NCBI RefSeq assembly: GCF_900156805.1
Contig: NZ_FTOQ01000020.1
Location: 1-51,775, forward strand
Length of the DNA: 51,775 nucleotides
DNA from: Roseivivax lentus
GTDB taxonomy: Bacteria > Pseudomonadota > Alphaproteobacteria > Rhodobacterales > Rhodobacteraceae
Reading direction: 5' to 3'
Part shown: piece after piece, positions 26,958 through 35,156 of the stretch
How the letters are laid out: every line of letters starts with the position of its first letter
Numbering within the stretch: the stretch's first letter is position 1
The notes under the pieces: generated by a model
What the model was told of the DNA's origin: nothing
Seen by the model: only the letters and a program-made list of their open reading frames with translations
Databases searched by the model: none
Position numbers and translations under genes: made by a program

Positions 26958-28433
26958 TTAATTCACGAACCCCGCGAGCCGCGGAATGGTGAGCGATATG
27001 GCGGGGACATAGGTGATCAGCATGATCACCAGCACCTCCACCGCAAGGAATGGCAGGATCGCCCTGGAGATCGTCTCGACCTTCTCGCCCGAGACCGACG
27101 ACGCCACGAAAAGAACGAGCCCCATCGGAGGCGTGGCAAGGCCAACGGTCAGGTTGACGCTCATGATGATGGCGAAATGCACCGGATCGACGCCGAGCGA
27201 GGTAAAGACCGGGCCGAGGATCGGCCCCAGAATGATGATCGCAGGGCCCGCATCGAGGAACATGCCCACGATGAACAACAGGATGTTGATCAGGAACAGC
27301 AAGGTCAGCGGGTTTTCCGACAGCGACAGGATGAACTCGGCCAGTATTTCGGGCGCGTGCGACAGGCTCACAACGGTCTTGAACGACACCGCGGCGCCCA
27401 CCAGCAGAAGCACGGTGGCCGACGCCATGGCCGAGCGTTTCAGCACATCGACAAGGTCCTTGCCGGACATCACGCCGAGCACGCCGAACGAGATGATAAG
27501 CGCGTAAAGCACTGCGATCGCCGCCGCTTCGGTCGGGGTGAAGACGCCCAGGAGGATGCCGCCCAGGATGATGATCGGGGTCTGCAATGGCGCCACAGCC
27601 TTCTTGCAGACAACGCGGAAATCGGGATCGACGCGGGTGCGATAGAACATCAGCAGGAAATGCGCGGGGATCAGCAGGCCGATGTAAAGCGGCAGACCGC
27701 TTGCTGCAGCACCCAGCGGCAGAAACCCCGCGAGCAGGTAGAACACACCCGCGAGGTTGAGCCGCAGCAGAAGGAAGCTCACCCAGTATTCCACCGGCTT
27801 CAGCTCCGCCCCGCGCTCCACGATCCGTTCGGCCTTGGGCAGGTCGTACCTGTCCGCCATCACCCGCACCATGATCATCAGGCCGACACCGACGAGGATG
27901 CCCGGCACGATGCCCGCGAGAAACAGCGCGGCGACGGATTGGCCCATCACATAGGCGTAGATGATCATGATGCCCGAGGGCGGAATGATAGGCCCGATCA
28001 CCGACGAGGCCGCGGTAATCGCCGCCGCGAAGCGCCGGGTATAGCCCTGCTTCTCCATCGCCGGGATGAGCGTCGAGCCGAGCGCCGAGGTATCCGCCAC
28101 GGCCGAGCCCGAGAGCCCGGCGAAGAGAATCGAGGACAGGATGTTCACATGCGCGAGCCCGCCGCGCAGATGGCCCATGAAGGCTTGGCTGAACTGCACC
28201 AGCCGTTCGGTGATGCCGCCACGGTTCATCACCTCGCCCGCGAGCAGGAAGAAGGGCAGGGCCATCAGCGGAAAGCTGTCCATGCCGTTGTAGAGGTTGC
28301 GATAGAGCAGGGCGAGGTCGCGCTCCTGCCCGTTCAGCCACAGTAGAATGCCGGGCGCGAACAGCAGTGCGAAGAACACCGGCAGGCCGATCATCAGGAA
28401 GACGAGGAAGACCGGCAGGAACCAGACCAGCAT
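26958..28433 (-). CDS. dctM: TRAP transporter large permease (system 2)
   Basis: The 491-aa protein shows the DctM pattern: an N-terminal MIGLPVFFALLFAPGILLWL, NGMDSFPLMALPFFLLAGEVMNRGG, SGSAVADTSALGSTLIPAMEKQGY and SSVIGPIIPPSGIMIIYAYV. It is about 50 residues longer than the first DctM; the extra length falls in the middle loop around residues 180-260 (RVMADRYDLPKAER…), a known variation of the family. It begins exactly at the end of dctQ, with its ATG next to the TAG of the upstream gene. Confidence 0.94.
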   Translation of the reverse strand: MLVWFLPVFLVFLMIGLPVFFALLFAPGILLWLNGQERDLALLYRNLYNGMDSFPLMALPFFLLAGEVMNRGGITERLVQFSQAFMGHLRGGLAHVNILSSILFAGLSGSAVADTSALGSTLIPAMEKQGYTRRFAAAITAASSVIGPIIPPSGIMIIYAYVMGQSVAALFLAGIVPGILVGVGLMIMVRVMADRYDLPKAERIVERGAELKPVEYWVSFLLLRLNLAGVFYLLAGFLPLGAAASGLPLYIGLLIPAHFLLMFYRTRVDPDFRVVCKKAVAPLQTPIIILGGILLGVFTPTEAAAIAVLYALIISFGVLGVMSGKDLVDVLKRSAMASATVLLLVGAAVSFKTVVSLSHAPEILAEFILSLSENPLTLLFLINILLFIVGMFLDAGPAIIILGPILGPVFTSLGVDPVHFAIIMSVNLTVGLATPPMGLVLFVASSVSGEKVETISRAILPFLAVEVLVIMLITYVPAISLTIPRLAGFVN

Positions 28434-29021
28434 CTATTCGGCCTCCGGCAGATCGGTATGCGACAGCGGCGGCAGCCCCTCGGCGCGGCCCGCGATCATC
28501 AGGATGCGGCGCAGGATCAGCTCCACGTTGACGATGGTCATCAGCACCATGCCGACGAGGATCGACATGTACATCCAGGCGAGCTTGATCTTGACGCTCG
28601 TCCCGCCGACGAGGTCGAGCGGCAGGCGCAGCGAGGAGGAGGCGAAGAGCCAGCCGGAATTGACGTGGTTCAAGCCCAGCTGGATGCCCATCAGCAGCAC
28701 GGTCATAGCCACGCCAAGCAGCACGAGGATGATGATGTCGGCCACGCGGCGGGGCAGGGCCTCGGTCAGCATGTCGATGGCCACGAAGCCGCCCGCGCGT
28801 AGGCCCGACGGCGCGGCAAGGCCCGTCATCCACAGCATCAGGAAGCGCGCGGCCTCATCGGGCCAGGGCAGGGCGTTGTTCAGCACGTAGCGAAACCAGA
28901 CCTGCGCGAGGATCACCGCCACCATGAACGCCAGCGCCACGATGGCCAGACCCCGGCCCAGCCACAGCACCCAGTCGTTCCAGAGCTGGATCGGGAGCAA
29001 TATTCCCCGAATGAGCTGCAA
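28434..29021 (-). CDS. dctQ: TRAP transporter small permease (system 2), probable TTG start
   Basis: The 195-aa protein has four membrane helices and the DctQ signature AQVWFRYVLNNALPWPDEAARFLMLWMTGLAAP. The TTG at 29021 is chosen because GGGAGGAG lies 7 bases upstream at ideal spacing. An ATG at 29045 in the same frame would place that ribosome site inside the coding sequence and add an arginine-rich leader atypical of the family. The gene is 60 bp downstream of the flavin reductase stop and abuts dctM. Confidence 0.87.
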   Translation of the reverse strand: MQLIRGILLPIQLWNDWVLWLGRGLAIVALAFMVAVILAQVWFRYVLNNALPWPDEAARFLMLWMTGLAAPSGLRAGGFVAIDMLTEALPRRVADIIILVLLGVAMTVLLMGIQLGLNHVNSGWLFASSSLRLPLDLVGGTSVKIKLAWMYMSILVGMVLMTIVNVELILRRILMIAGRAEGLPPLSHTDLPEAE

Positions 29022-29081
29022 TGATCGTCTCCTCCCTCGCCGCATCGTTGGCGGCTGCCCGTTGACCGGGCGTTCCCGTAC

Positions 29082-29597
29082 CTAACGTGCTGCGAAACCT
29101 CCCAGCTGTCCATTCAGGAATAACAGCGGGCTCCCCTCCCGCCGGGTCACCTGCGTGACCTCGCCGACGACGATGGCGTGATCGCCGCCGTCATGCACCG
29201 CGTGGCGCGTGCATTCGTAGCGCGCCAGCGCCTGTTCGATCACCGGGATGCCGGTGTCGCCGGTGCGCAGGACGTCCGGGCCGAGGGCGCGCCCGTCGCG
29301 CGCCACCGCGTGGCACAGATCGCCCTGATCCTCGGCGAGAACATGGATCGCGTAGCGGGTGCATTCGGTGAAAGGGGCAAACCGCTTGGACGCGCGGGCG
29401 GGCGACCAAAGCACCAGTGGCGGGTCGAGCGACAGGGACGCGAAGCTGTTCGCGGTGATCGCGAGCGGGCCGTCGGGCGTGTCGGTGGTGACGATGGTGA
29501 CCCCGGTCGCGAATTGCCCCAGCGCATCGCGAAAGGCGCGCTGGGTCTCGGGGCCCGGCACGAAGGTCTGCGTCTCGAAGGGCGTGGCATCGCCCAT
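29082..29597 (-). CDS. smoA: Flavin reductase of a two-component monooxygenase (SmoA-like)
   Basis: The 171-aa split-barrel flavin reductase would use NAD(P)H to supply reduced FMN to the monooxygenase two genes upstream. The domain reads FRDALGQFATGVTIVTT, then ITANSFASLSLDPPLVLWSPA (flavin-binding loop), and HAIVVGEVTQV with the conserved GEV motif. The start MGDATPFETQTF at 29597 overlaps the aldo/keto reductase stop as TGATG. Being encoded with an SsuD-like monooxygenase and an aldo/keto reductase makes a SmoA role likely. By fold alone it could serve any such monooxygenase. Confidence 0.85.
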   Translation of the reverse strand: MGDATPFETQTFVPGPETQRAFRDALGQFATGVTIVTTDTPDGPLAITANSFASLSLDPPLVLWSPARASKRFAPFTECTRYAIHVLAEDQGDLCHAVARDGRALGPDVLRTGDTGIPVIEQALARYECTRHAVHDGGDHAIVVGEVTQVTRREGSPLLFLNGQLGGFAAR

Positions 29598-30493
29598 CAA
29601 GGCACCTCGTGACCAAGCGCGAGCGTATAAAGCTCGAACCAGGTCTCGCGGTCGAGCTCGACCTTTTCCGCATCGCCCAGCGACGCGATCCGCTCGATGT
29701 TGTTCGTGCCCATGACCGGCAGGATCCCCGAGGGATGCCGCAGCAGCCACGCCACCGCGACGGCGGCCGCATCGACGCCCTGCGCTTTGGCGATCGCCTC
29801 GAGCGCCTTGCGCAACCGCGCCGAGCTCTCGGCGAAAAGCGAGCCGCCGCCCAGCGGCGACCACGCCATCGGCGCGATGCCGCGTTCCTGCAGGAAGGCC
29901 ACGTCACCGTTGGTGAAGCCGTGATGCGCCAGCAGCGACAGCTCGATCTGGTTCGTCACAAGCGGTGTCTTCATCGCCGATTGCAGAAGCGTCCAGTCAT
30001 GCGGCTTGAAATTCGACACGCCCAGATGCGCGACCTTGCCCGAGGCGACGACCTCGTCCAGCGCAGCGCCTGTTTCATGGTGATCCATCAGCGGATCGGG
30101 ACGGTGGATCAGCAGAAGGTCGATCTGCTCAATCCCCATCAGCGTCAGCGAGTGATCCACCGAGGCCAGTATATGATCGCGGGAGGTGTCGTAGTGCTTC
30201 ACGCGCTTGTCGGCATAGCGCCCTGCCGGTGCCACGATATCGCATTTGGTGACGATCTCGATCCGCTCGCGCAGGTCGGTGCCGCGCAGGGCATGGCCGA
30301 GAACCGCCTCGGCCTCGTAGCCGCCGTAGATATCGGCCTGATCCATCGTCGTGATGCCCTGATCGAGGCAGGCCTCGATCTTGGCGCGCACATGCCCCGG
30401 CGAGGTGTCGTTGTCGTCGGACAGCCGCCACATCCCGTAGACGATGCGGGACAGGGCCAGATTGTCCGTCAGCGCGACGCGGCTCACACTCAT
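29597..30493 (-). CDS. smoB: Aldo/keto reductase (SmoB-like)
   Basis: The 298-aa TIM-barrel NAD(P)H-dependent oxidoreductase has a complete catalytic tetrad: D51 and Y56 in DQADIYGGYE, K83 in VTKCD, and H130 in LLLIHRPD. The C-terminal cofactor region AWLLRHPSGILPVMGTNNIERI is typical of the YdhF/AKR-type proteins. In the sulfoquinovose monooxygenase route SmoB reduces 6-oxo-glucose to glucose. The ATG at 30493 overlaps the monooxygenase stop by ATGA and the flavin reductase start overlaps its own stop, so the three are tightly coupled. Confidence 0.82.
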   Translation of the reverse strand: MSVSRVALTDNLALSRIVYGMWRLSDDNDTSPGHVRAKIEACLDQGITTMDQADIYGGYEAEAVLGHALRGTDLRERIEIVTKCDIVAPAGRYADKRVKHYDTSRDHILASVDHSLTLMGIEQIDLLLIHRPDPLMDHHETGAALDEVVASGKVAHLGVSNFKPHDWTLLQSAMKTPLVTNQIELSLLAHHGFTNGDVAFLQERGIAPMAWSPLGGGSLFAESSARLRKALEAIAKAQGVDAAAVAVAWLLRHPSGILPVMGTNNIERIASLGDAEKVELDRETWFELYTLALGHEVP

Positions 30494-31647
30494 TTGCGCT
30501 CTCCTTCGCCCAGGGGCGTGTTCGGGGTCGATGTCGGCACCCGACCATAGATTTCGGGCAGCGAACAGGTGTTCAGCTGCGGAAGCACTTTCTGACCGAA
30601 TTGGCGGCATTCGTCGAGATGCGGATAACCCGAGAAGATGAACGCCCGCATGCCCATTTTCCTGTACGTCTCGATCTTCGACATGACCTGATCGACCGAT
30701 CCGACAAGGGCCGCGCCGCATCCCGACCGCGCCCGGCCGACGCCTGTCCAGAGCCCGGGCTCCACATAGCCGTATTGGTCAGCCAATTCGCGCGCCCGGG
30801 CCTGGTGGCTGACGCCGAGCGAGATCGAATCGTGCGCCCGGTCGCGGATCAGCTTGCCGTATTCGTCATCGAGCTTCGAGACGATGTAATCCGCGTATTC
30901 GCGCGCCTCGGCCTCGGTGTCGCGCACGATCATGTGCACCCGCAGCCCGTAATCGAGCGTTCGGCCATAGCGTTCGGCCACCGCGTTCACCGCGCGCATG
31001 CGCTCGGCCAGCTGCTCTTCGGGTTCGGGCCACATCAGGTAGAGGTCGCAATGCTGCCCGCAAAGCTCCAGCGCCTGCGGGGAATAGCCGCCGAAATACA
31101 GAAGCGGCCCGCCATTCTGCTGGTAGGGTTTCGCGGGATCGGTCCAGACATCCTTGAACTGGTAGACCTCGCCCCCGTAGTCGATCTTGTCGCGGGTCCA
31201 GGCCTGCTTGAGGATTTCCACCACTTCGCGCGAGCGCTGGTAGCGAAAGGCGCTGTCGGCGGTCTCTCCGGGGAAATCCGACGAGATGACGTTGAGCGTG
31301 AGCCGCCCCTTCATCATGTGGTCGATGGTGGCGATGGTGCGCGCCAGCATGATCGGCTGCATCTCGCCGCAGCGGATCGCCGCCAGCATGTTGATCTCGC
31401 TGGTCACCTGGCTGCCCGCCGCGACGAAGGACAAGACGTCCTGTCCGACCTGGTAGGAGGACGGACACAGGATGTTGCGGAAGCCCTGGCGCTCGGCCTC
31501 TTTCAGGATCGAGGAGCAGTGCTCCCAGCTCGACCGGAGGCGGCCTTCGGGCACGCCGAGGAACTGGTAATCATCCGAGCAGAGCGCGGCGAACCAGGAC
31601 ACCTCGGCGGCATCGAGATCGGCGGAGGTGACGGGAACGACGGTCAT
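30490..31647 (-). CDS. smoC: SsuD-like FMN-dependent sulfonate monooxygenase (SmoC-like)
   Basis: The 385-aa bacterial luciferase-like monooxygenase is closest in character to alkanesulfonate monooxygenase SsuD. Active-site equivalents are present: R236 and H238 in YGLRVHMIVRDT, and Y341 and H343 in FIFSGYPHLD, besides LYFGGYSPQALEL and the LWTGVGRARSGCGAALVG flexible loop. Such enzymes use reduced FMN and O2 to release sulfite from a C-S bond. First in an operon with an AKR, a flavin reductase and a transporter, it matches SmoC, which desulfonates sulfoquinovose. Another sulfonate substrate is possible. It is divergent from the GntR gene. Confidence 0.82.
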   Translation of the reverse strand: MTVVPVTSADLDAAEVSWFAALCSDDYQFLGVPEGRLRSSWEHCSSILKEAERQGFRNILCPSSYQVGQDVLSFVAAGSQVTSEINMLAAIRCGEMQPIMLARTIATIDHMMKGRLTLNVISSDFPGETADSAFRYQRSREVVEILKQAWTRDKIDYGGEVYQFKDVWTDPAKPYQQNGGPLLYFGGYSPQALELCGQHCDLYLMWPEPEEQLAERMRAVNAVAERYGRTLDYGLRVHMIVRDTEAEAREYADYIVSKLDDEYGKLIRDRAHDSISLGVSHQARARELADQYGYVEPGLWTGVGRARSGCGAALVGSVDQVMSKIETYRKMGMRAFIFSGYPHLDECRQFGQKVLPQLNTCSLPEIYGRVPTSTPNTPLGEGERK

Positions 31648-31706
31648 GGCGGGCCTCGGAATGGGGGCGGGACAGGGGGCGAATTTGCCCCTTGCGTAGC
31701 ATCGTC

Positions 31707-31722
31707 ATTGATGTGCATCAAT
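31707..31722. promoter_or_regulatory. Palindrome in the smoC-gntR divergent promoter region
   Basis: A perfect palindrome with arms ATTGAT and ATCAAT around GTGC lies in the 108-bp gap between the two divergent genes, 60 bp from the smoC-like start and 34 bp from the GntR start. A further half-site ATCAAT follows at about 31728-31733. The position and symmetry fit a GntR-family operator that controls both operons. Confidence 0.6.
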
Positions 31723-31755
31723 AGTATATCAATTTCCGTAGCATTGCCGAGGCGC

Positions 31756-32457
31756 ATGCCAGACGAAACCGCTCTTCCCCGCTATCTGCAGGTGGCCGAG
31801 ACGCTGATCCGCGACATCGCGGCGGGCCGGCTCGCTGATGGTGCGCGGCTGCCGCCGGAGCGCGACATGGCCGCCGCGATGGACATCTCCGTGGGCACCC
31901 TGCGCAAGGCGCTCGCGCGTCTGCAGGAGGCGGGGTTGCTCGACCGGGTGCAGGGATCGGGCAATTACGTGCGCCGCGCCCCGCAGGAGCTGGGCATCTA
32001 CGCCTTCTTTCGGATCGAACGGATCGACGGTGGCGGCCTGCCCACCGCCGAGCTCATCTCCGTCGACCGTCGTGCCAAGGATACCGGCATGCCGGATTTC
32101 GGAACGAGCGACGCGGCGCACCGCATCCGCCGTCTGCGCCGTGTGGGCGGCATCCCCGCAGTGCTCGAGGAGATCTGGCTCGACGGCGACGTGACCCCGG
32201 AACTCGACCGATCCGAGATGTCGGAATCGCTCTACCTCTATTACCGCGATGCGCTCGGCCTCGTCATCACCCGCGCCGAAGACCGGGTCGGGGTCGGCGC
32301 GGTGCCCGCCTGGGTGGTGCCCGAGGCCACGCTCGATCCCGGCAGCATCGCCGGTTTCATCGAGCGGGTCAGCCAGGACGCGGGCGGCGCTGCGGTGGAA
32401 TATTCACGCACCTGGTTCGACAGCCGGCATGTCCGCTATGTCGCGCGTCTCAGGTAG
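31756..32457 (+). CDS. GntR/HutC-family transcriptional regulator with UTRA domain
   Basis: The 233-aa regulator has an N-terminal GntR winged helix (residues 6-75: YLQVAETLIRDIAAGRLADG, RLPPERDMAAAMDISVGTLR, GSGNYVRR) and a C-terminal UTRA ligand-binding domain (about 90-230, ending VEYSRTWFDSRHVRYVARLR). UTRA domains often sense sugars or sugar phosphates, so a sulfo-sugar inducer is plausible. The ATG at 31756 has GAGG close upstream; an ATG 16 codons earlier is a weaker option. It is divergent from the smoC-like operon and 18 bp ahead of the Gfo/Idh/MocA gene. Confidence 0.92.
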   Translation: MPDETALPRYLQVAETLIRDIAAGRLADGARLPPERDMAAAMDISVGTLRKALARLQEAGLLDRVQGSGNYVRRAPQELGIYAFFRIERIDGGGLPTAELISVDRRAKDTGMPDFGTSDAAHRIRRLRRVGGIPAVLEEIWLDGDVTPELDRSEMSESLYLYYRDALGLVITRAEDRVGVGAVPAWVVPEATLDPGSIAGFIERVSQDAGGAAVEYSRTWFDSRHVRYVARLR

Positions 32458-32475
32458 GACAAGGACCTCGAAAGC

Positions 32476-33558
32476 ATGATCAATTACGGCATCATCGGCG
32501 CCGGCATGATGGGGCAGGAGCATATCCGCAACATCCAGCTTCTGGGCGATGCCCGCGTCGATGCCATCATGGAGCCGGATCTCGAGCAGCGCGGCCGCGC
32601 GGGGGCCATCGCGCCTGACGCTGTCATGGTCGACAGCGTGCGCGACCTGCTCGCGCGGCAAAGCGTGGACGTGCTGCTGATTGCCAGCCCCAACCACCTG
32701 CATGTCCGCCAGATGGAGGAGATCGCGGCGATCCGGCCGCTGCCGCTTCTGGTGGAAAAGCCGCTGTTCGTAATGCCCGAGGAAAGCGCGCGCATCGCCG
32801 ATCTGGCCGCGCGCTATCCCGCGCCGATCTGGGTCGCGATGGAATACCGATACATGCCGCCCATCGCCATGATGCTGGAGCGGCTGGAGGCCGCGACGGG
32901 CGGCCTGCGCATGCTGACGATCCGCGAACACCGCTTTCCGTTCCTCGACAAGGTGGGCGCGTGGAACCGCTTCAACGCCTCCTCGGGCGGCACGCTGGTG
33001 GAGAAATGCTGCCATTTCTTCGACCTCATGCGCCTTGCGACCGGCGCGGAGCCGGTGCGCGTCATGGCCTCGGGCGGGCAGGCCGTGAACCATCTGAACG
33101 AGGTCTATGACGGCCACGTCCCCGATATCTGGGACAATGCCTATGTCATCGTCGATTTCGACAGCGGCATGCGCGCGATGCTGGAATTGTGCATGTTCGC
33201 CGAAGGCTCGAGATACCAGGAGCATCTGAGCGCGGTGGGCCCCACCGGCAAGATCGAGGCGCTGGTCCCGGGCCCCACGCGTTTCTGGCCCGAGCGCCTC
33301 GGCGCGCCGCCGGTGCCGCAGGTCGTGCTCAGCCCGCGCGACGGGACCGGCGAACAGGTCCTCGACGTGCCGGTTGATCCGACGCTTCTCGATGCGGGCG
33401 ATCACAACGGATCGACCTTCTACCAGCACCGGAAATTCCTGGCCGCGGTGCAGTCCGGCGGACCGGTGGAGGTGTCGCTTGCCGACGGTGCGAAAGCCGT
33501 GGCGATGGGGCTCGCCGCGCAGAAATCTGCGGAAACGGGCGAGGCCGTGCGCCTTTAG
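32476..33558 (+). CDS. Gfo/Idh/MocA-family NAD-dependent enzyme, candidate sulfoquinovosidase or sugar dehydrogenase
   Basis: The 360-aa protein has an N-terminal Rossmann domain (YGIIGAGMMGQEHIRNI at residues 4-20) and the EKP signature at 94-96 (LLVEKPLF). The substrate domain has MEYRYMPPIAMML and the catalytic H180/D183 in VEKCCHFFDLMR. Members oxidise sugars or, in one group (GH188, SqgA), hydrolyse sulfoquinovosides through a transient NAD redox step. Placement with a GntR regulator opposite a SmoC-type operon makes the latter attractive, but the sequence alone cannot separate it from a simple sugar dehydrogenase. The ATG follows AAGGA about 10 bases upstream. Confidence 0.75.
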   Translation: MINYGIIGAGMMGQEHIRNIQLLGDARVDAIMEPDLEQRGRAGAIAPDAVMVDSVRDLLARQSVDVLLIASPNHLHVRQMEEIAAIRPLPLLVEKPLFVMPEESARIADLAARYPAPIWVAMEYRYMPPIAMMLERLEAATGGLRMLTIREHRFPFLDKVGAWNRFNASSGGTLVEKCCHFFDLMRLATGAEPVRVMASGGQAVNHLNEVYDGHVPDIWDNAYVIVDFDSGMRAMLELCMFAEGSRYQEHLSAVGPTGKIEALVPGPTRFWPERLGAPPVPQVVLSPRDGTGEQVLDVPVDPTLLDAGDHNGSTFYQHRKFLAAVQSGGPVEVSLADGAKAVAMGLAAQKSAETGEAVRL

Positions 33559-33690
33559 CGTCGTGTCACAACCCCTGGGCCACGGATAAAAGGGGGCGGC
33601 CCGACGGGAATGCCATCGACCGTGACAGCGGAACGCGCCGCGCGCACACAAGTGACGCGAGGAAAGAACCGGTGTGGGCAAGAATCGACC

Positions 33691-33767
33691 GGCGGGCCGG
33701 AACAGGCCCGCCGCGCGCTTCGTTGATCCTTTGAACATCACGGGGTCCGGCACAGATGCCGGGACCC
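33691..33767 (+). promoter_or_regulatory. Two hairpins between the Gfo/Idh/MocA gene and the DJ-1 gene
   Basis: GGCGGGCC (33691-33698) and GGCCCGCC (33705-33712) form a perfect 8-bp stem with a 6-base loop; it is not followed by a T-run and is at best a weak terminator. A second stem uses GGGTCCGGC (33743-33751) and GCCGGGACCC (33758-33767) with one bulge, 28 bp ahead of the DJ-1 start. It could act in the mRNA leader. Confidence 0.4.
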
Positions 33768-33795
33768 TGCACGCGAACGCAAAGGACACGCACAG

Positions 33796-34470
33796 ATGAA
33801 AATCCTCATGGTACTGACCTCGCATGACAAGCTCGGCGACACGGGCAACAAGACGGGCTTCTGGCTCGAGGAATTCGCCGCGCCCTATTACGTCTTCAAG
33901 GATGCCGGCGCCGAGATCACGCTGGCGTCGCCCAAGGGCGGACAGCCGCCGCTCGATCCCTCGAGCGATGGCGACGACGCCCAGACCGACGCCACCAAAC
34001 GCTTCAAGGCCGACGACGACGCGCAGGCGGAGCTTGCCAATACCGCGGTTCTGTCGACCGTCTCGGCCGACGGTTACGACGCGATCTTCTTCCCCGGTGG
34101 CCACGGCCCCCTTTGGGATCTGGCCGAGGACGGCGACAGCACCGCGCTGATCGAAGCCTTTGCCGCCAACGACCGCCCCATCGGTGCGGTCTGCCACGCA
34201 CCGGCCGTCTTCAAGCACCCCAAAGGCGCGGACGGCAAGCCGCTCGTGTCGGGCAAGACCGTGACCGGTTTCACCAATACCGAGGAAGAAGGCGTCGGCC
34301 TGACCGATGTCGTGCCGTTCCTCGTCGAGGACATGCTGAAGTCGAACGGCGGCGTGTACGAAAAGGGCGACGACTGGGCCTCCTTCGTGGTCACGGACGG
34401 CAAGCTGGTCACCGGCCAGAACCCGGCATCCTCGGAAGAGGCCGCGAAGAAACTGCTCGCCCTGCTTTGA
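33796..34470 (+). CDS. DJ-1/PfpI-family class I glutamine amidotransferase-like protein (Hsp31 type)
   Basis: The 224-aa protein has the DJ-1/PfpI fold. The nucleophile elbow is AVCHAP with C133 and H134, and the acidic partner is E25 in WLEEFAAPYYVF. The segment FFPGGHGPLWDL completes the oxyanion region. The length and the long insert around residues 50-80 match the Hsp31-like glyoxalase III/chaperone subgroup rather than the short PfpI proteases. It probably detoxifies methylglyoxal or repairs glycated molecules in the cytosol. It is a single gene followed 68 bp later by an NmrA-type reductase on the same strand. Confidence 0.9.
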   Translation: MKILMVLTSHDKLGDTGNKTGFWLEEFAAPYYVFKDAGAEITLASPKGGQPPLDPSSDGDDAQTDATKRFKADDDAQAELANTAVLSTVSADGYDAIFFPGGHGPLWDLAEDGDSTALIEAFAANDRPIGAVCHAPAVFKHPKGADGKPLVSGKTVTGFTNTEEEGVGLTDVVPFLVEDMLKSNGGVYEKGDDWASFVVTDGKLVTGQNPASSEEAAKKLLALL

Positions 34471-34538
34471 TCCGGTGTCGGGGGGCGGTCGATCTGGCCG
34501 CCCCGCACGTCTGACCACTTTATGAATTGGACCATGAA

Positions 34539-35135
34539 ATGAATATTCTTGTCGCCGGTGCCACCGGCAAGACGGGCATTCGCCTCGTCAAGGAACTGAC
34601 CTCGAACGGGCACACTCCGATCGCCCTCGTGCGCGAGTCTTCGGACACCAGCGCCCTCGGGGATGATGTGAAACTGCGCCACGGCGATCTGACGGATCTG
34701 CAGGACGATGTCTGCGACGGCTGCGAGGTCGTGATTTTCGCTGCCGGCTCTGGCGGGTCAACGGGCCCCGAAATGACCCAGAAGGTCGACCGCGACGGCG
34801 CGATGCGTCTCGTCGACATCGCCGCCAAGTCCGGTGTGTCGCGCCTCGTGATGCTGAGCAGCGTCGGGGCGGAAAATCCCGACCCGGATAGCGAGCTCGG
34901 CCATTACCTTCAGGCCAAGCACGATGCGGATGAACACCTGAAGGCCTCCGGTCTCAGCTTTGCCATCCTGCGCCCCGTCGCCCTGACCGACGATGACGGC
35001 ACCCGCGACATGAAGTTCGGGGACGATGTCGATGTCGGCACCAAGGCCGCCCGCGGCGATGTGGCGGCGGTGCTCGCGCAGGCCGTCGACGACCCGGACT
35101 GGACCGGCAAAACGCTGCTGATGCAGTCGGCCTGA
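34539..35135 (+). CDS. NAD(P)-binding NmrA/SDR-type protein
   Basis: The 198-aa Rossmann protein has an atypical short-chain dehydrogenase/NmrA layout: the glycine motif GATGKTGIRLVKEL at residues 7-20, an acidic HGDLTD turn, FAAGSGG near 70, and RLVMLSSVGAENP near 105. The YxxxK catalytic pair is replaced by a YLQAKHDAD stretch that keeps Y and K, so a reductase role is possible. Its substrate is unknown. The ATG at 34539 fits the family start MNILVAGATG. A strong terminator follows 21 bp after the stop. Confidence 0.88.
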   Translation: MNILVAGATGKTGIRLVKELTSNGHTPIALVRESSDTSALGDDVKLRHGDLTDLQDDVCDGCEVVIFAAGSGGSTGPEMTQKVDRDGAMRLVDIAAKSGVSRLVMLSSVGAENPDPDSELGHYLQAKHDADEHLKASGLSFAILRPVALTDDDGTRDMKFGDDVDVGTKAARGDVAAVLAQAVDDPDWTGKTLLMQSA

Positions 35136-35156
35136 GCCCGCCCTTCGGAAGATAGC

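Noticed and set aside
26877-28346. A long plus-strand open frame opposite the second dctM
   Set aside because: The translation is low complexity and rich in His, Gln, Asp and Arg, while the minus strand encodes a clear DctM protein.
27000-28833. Extension of the second dctP frame upstream through dctM and dctQ
   Set aside because: The signal peptide and GGGAGGAAAAG site fix the start at 26928; the upstream part is an out-of-frame reading of the permease genes.
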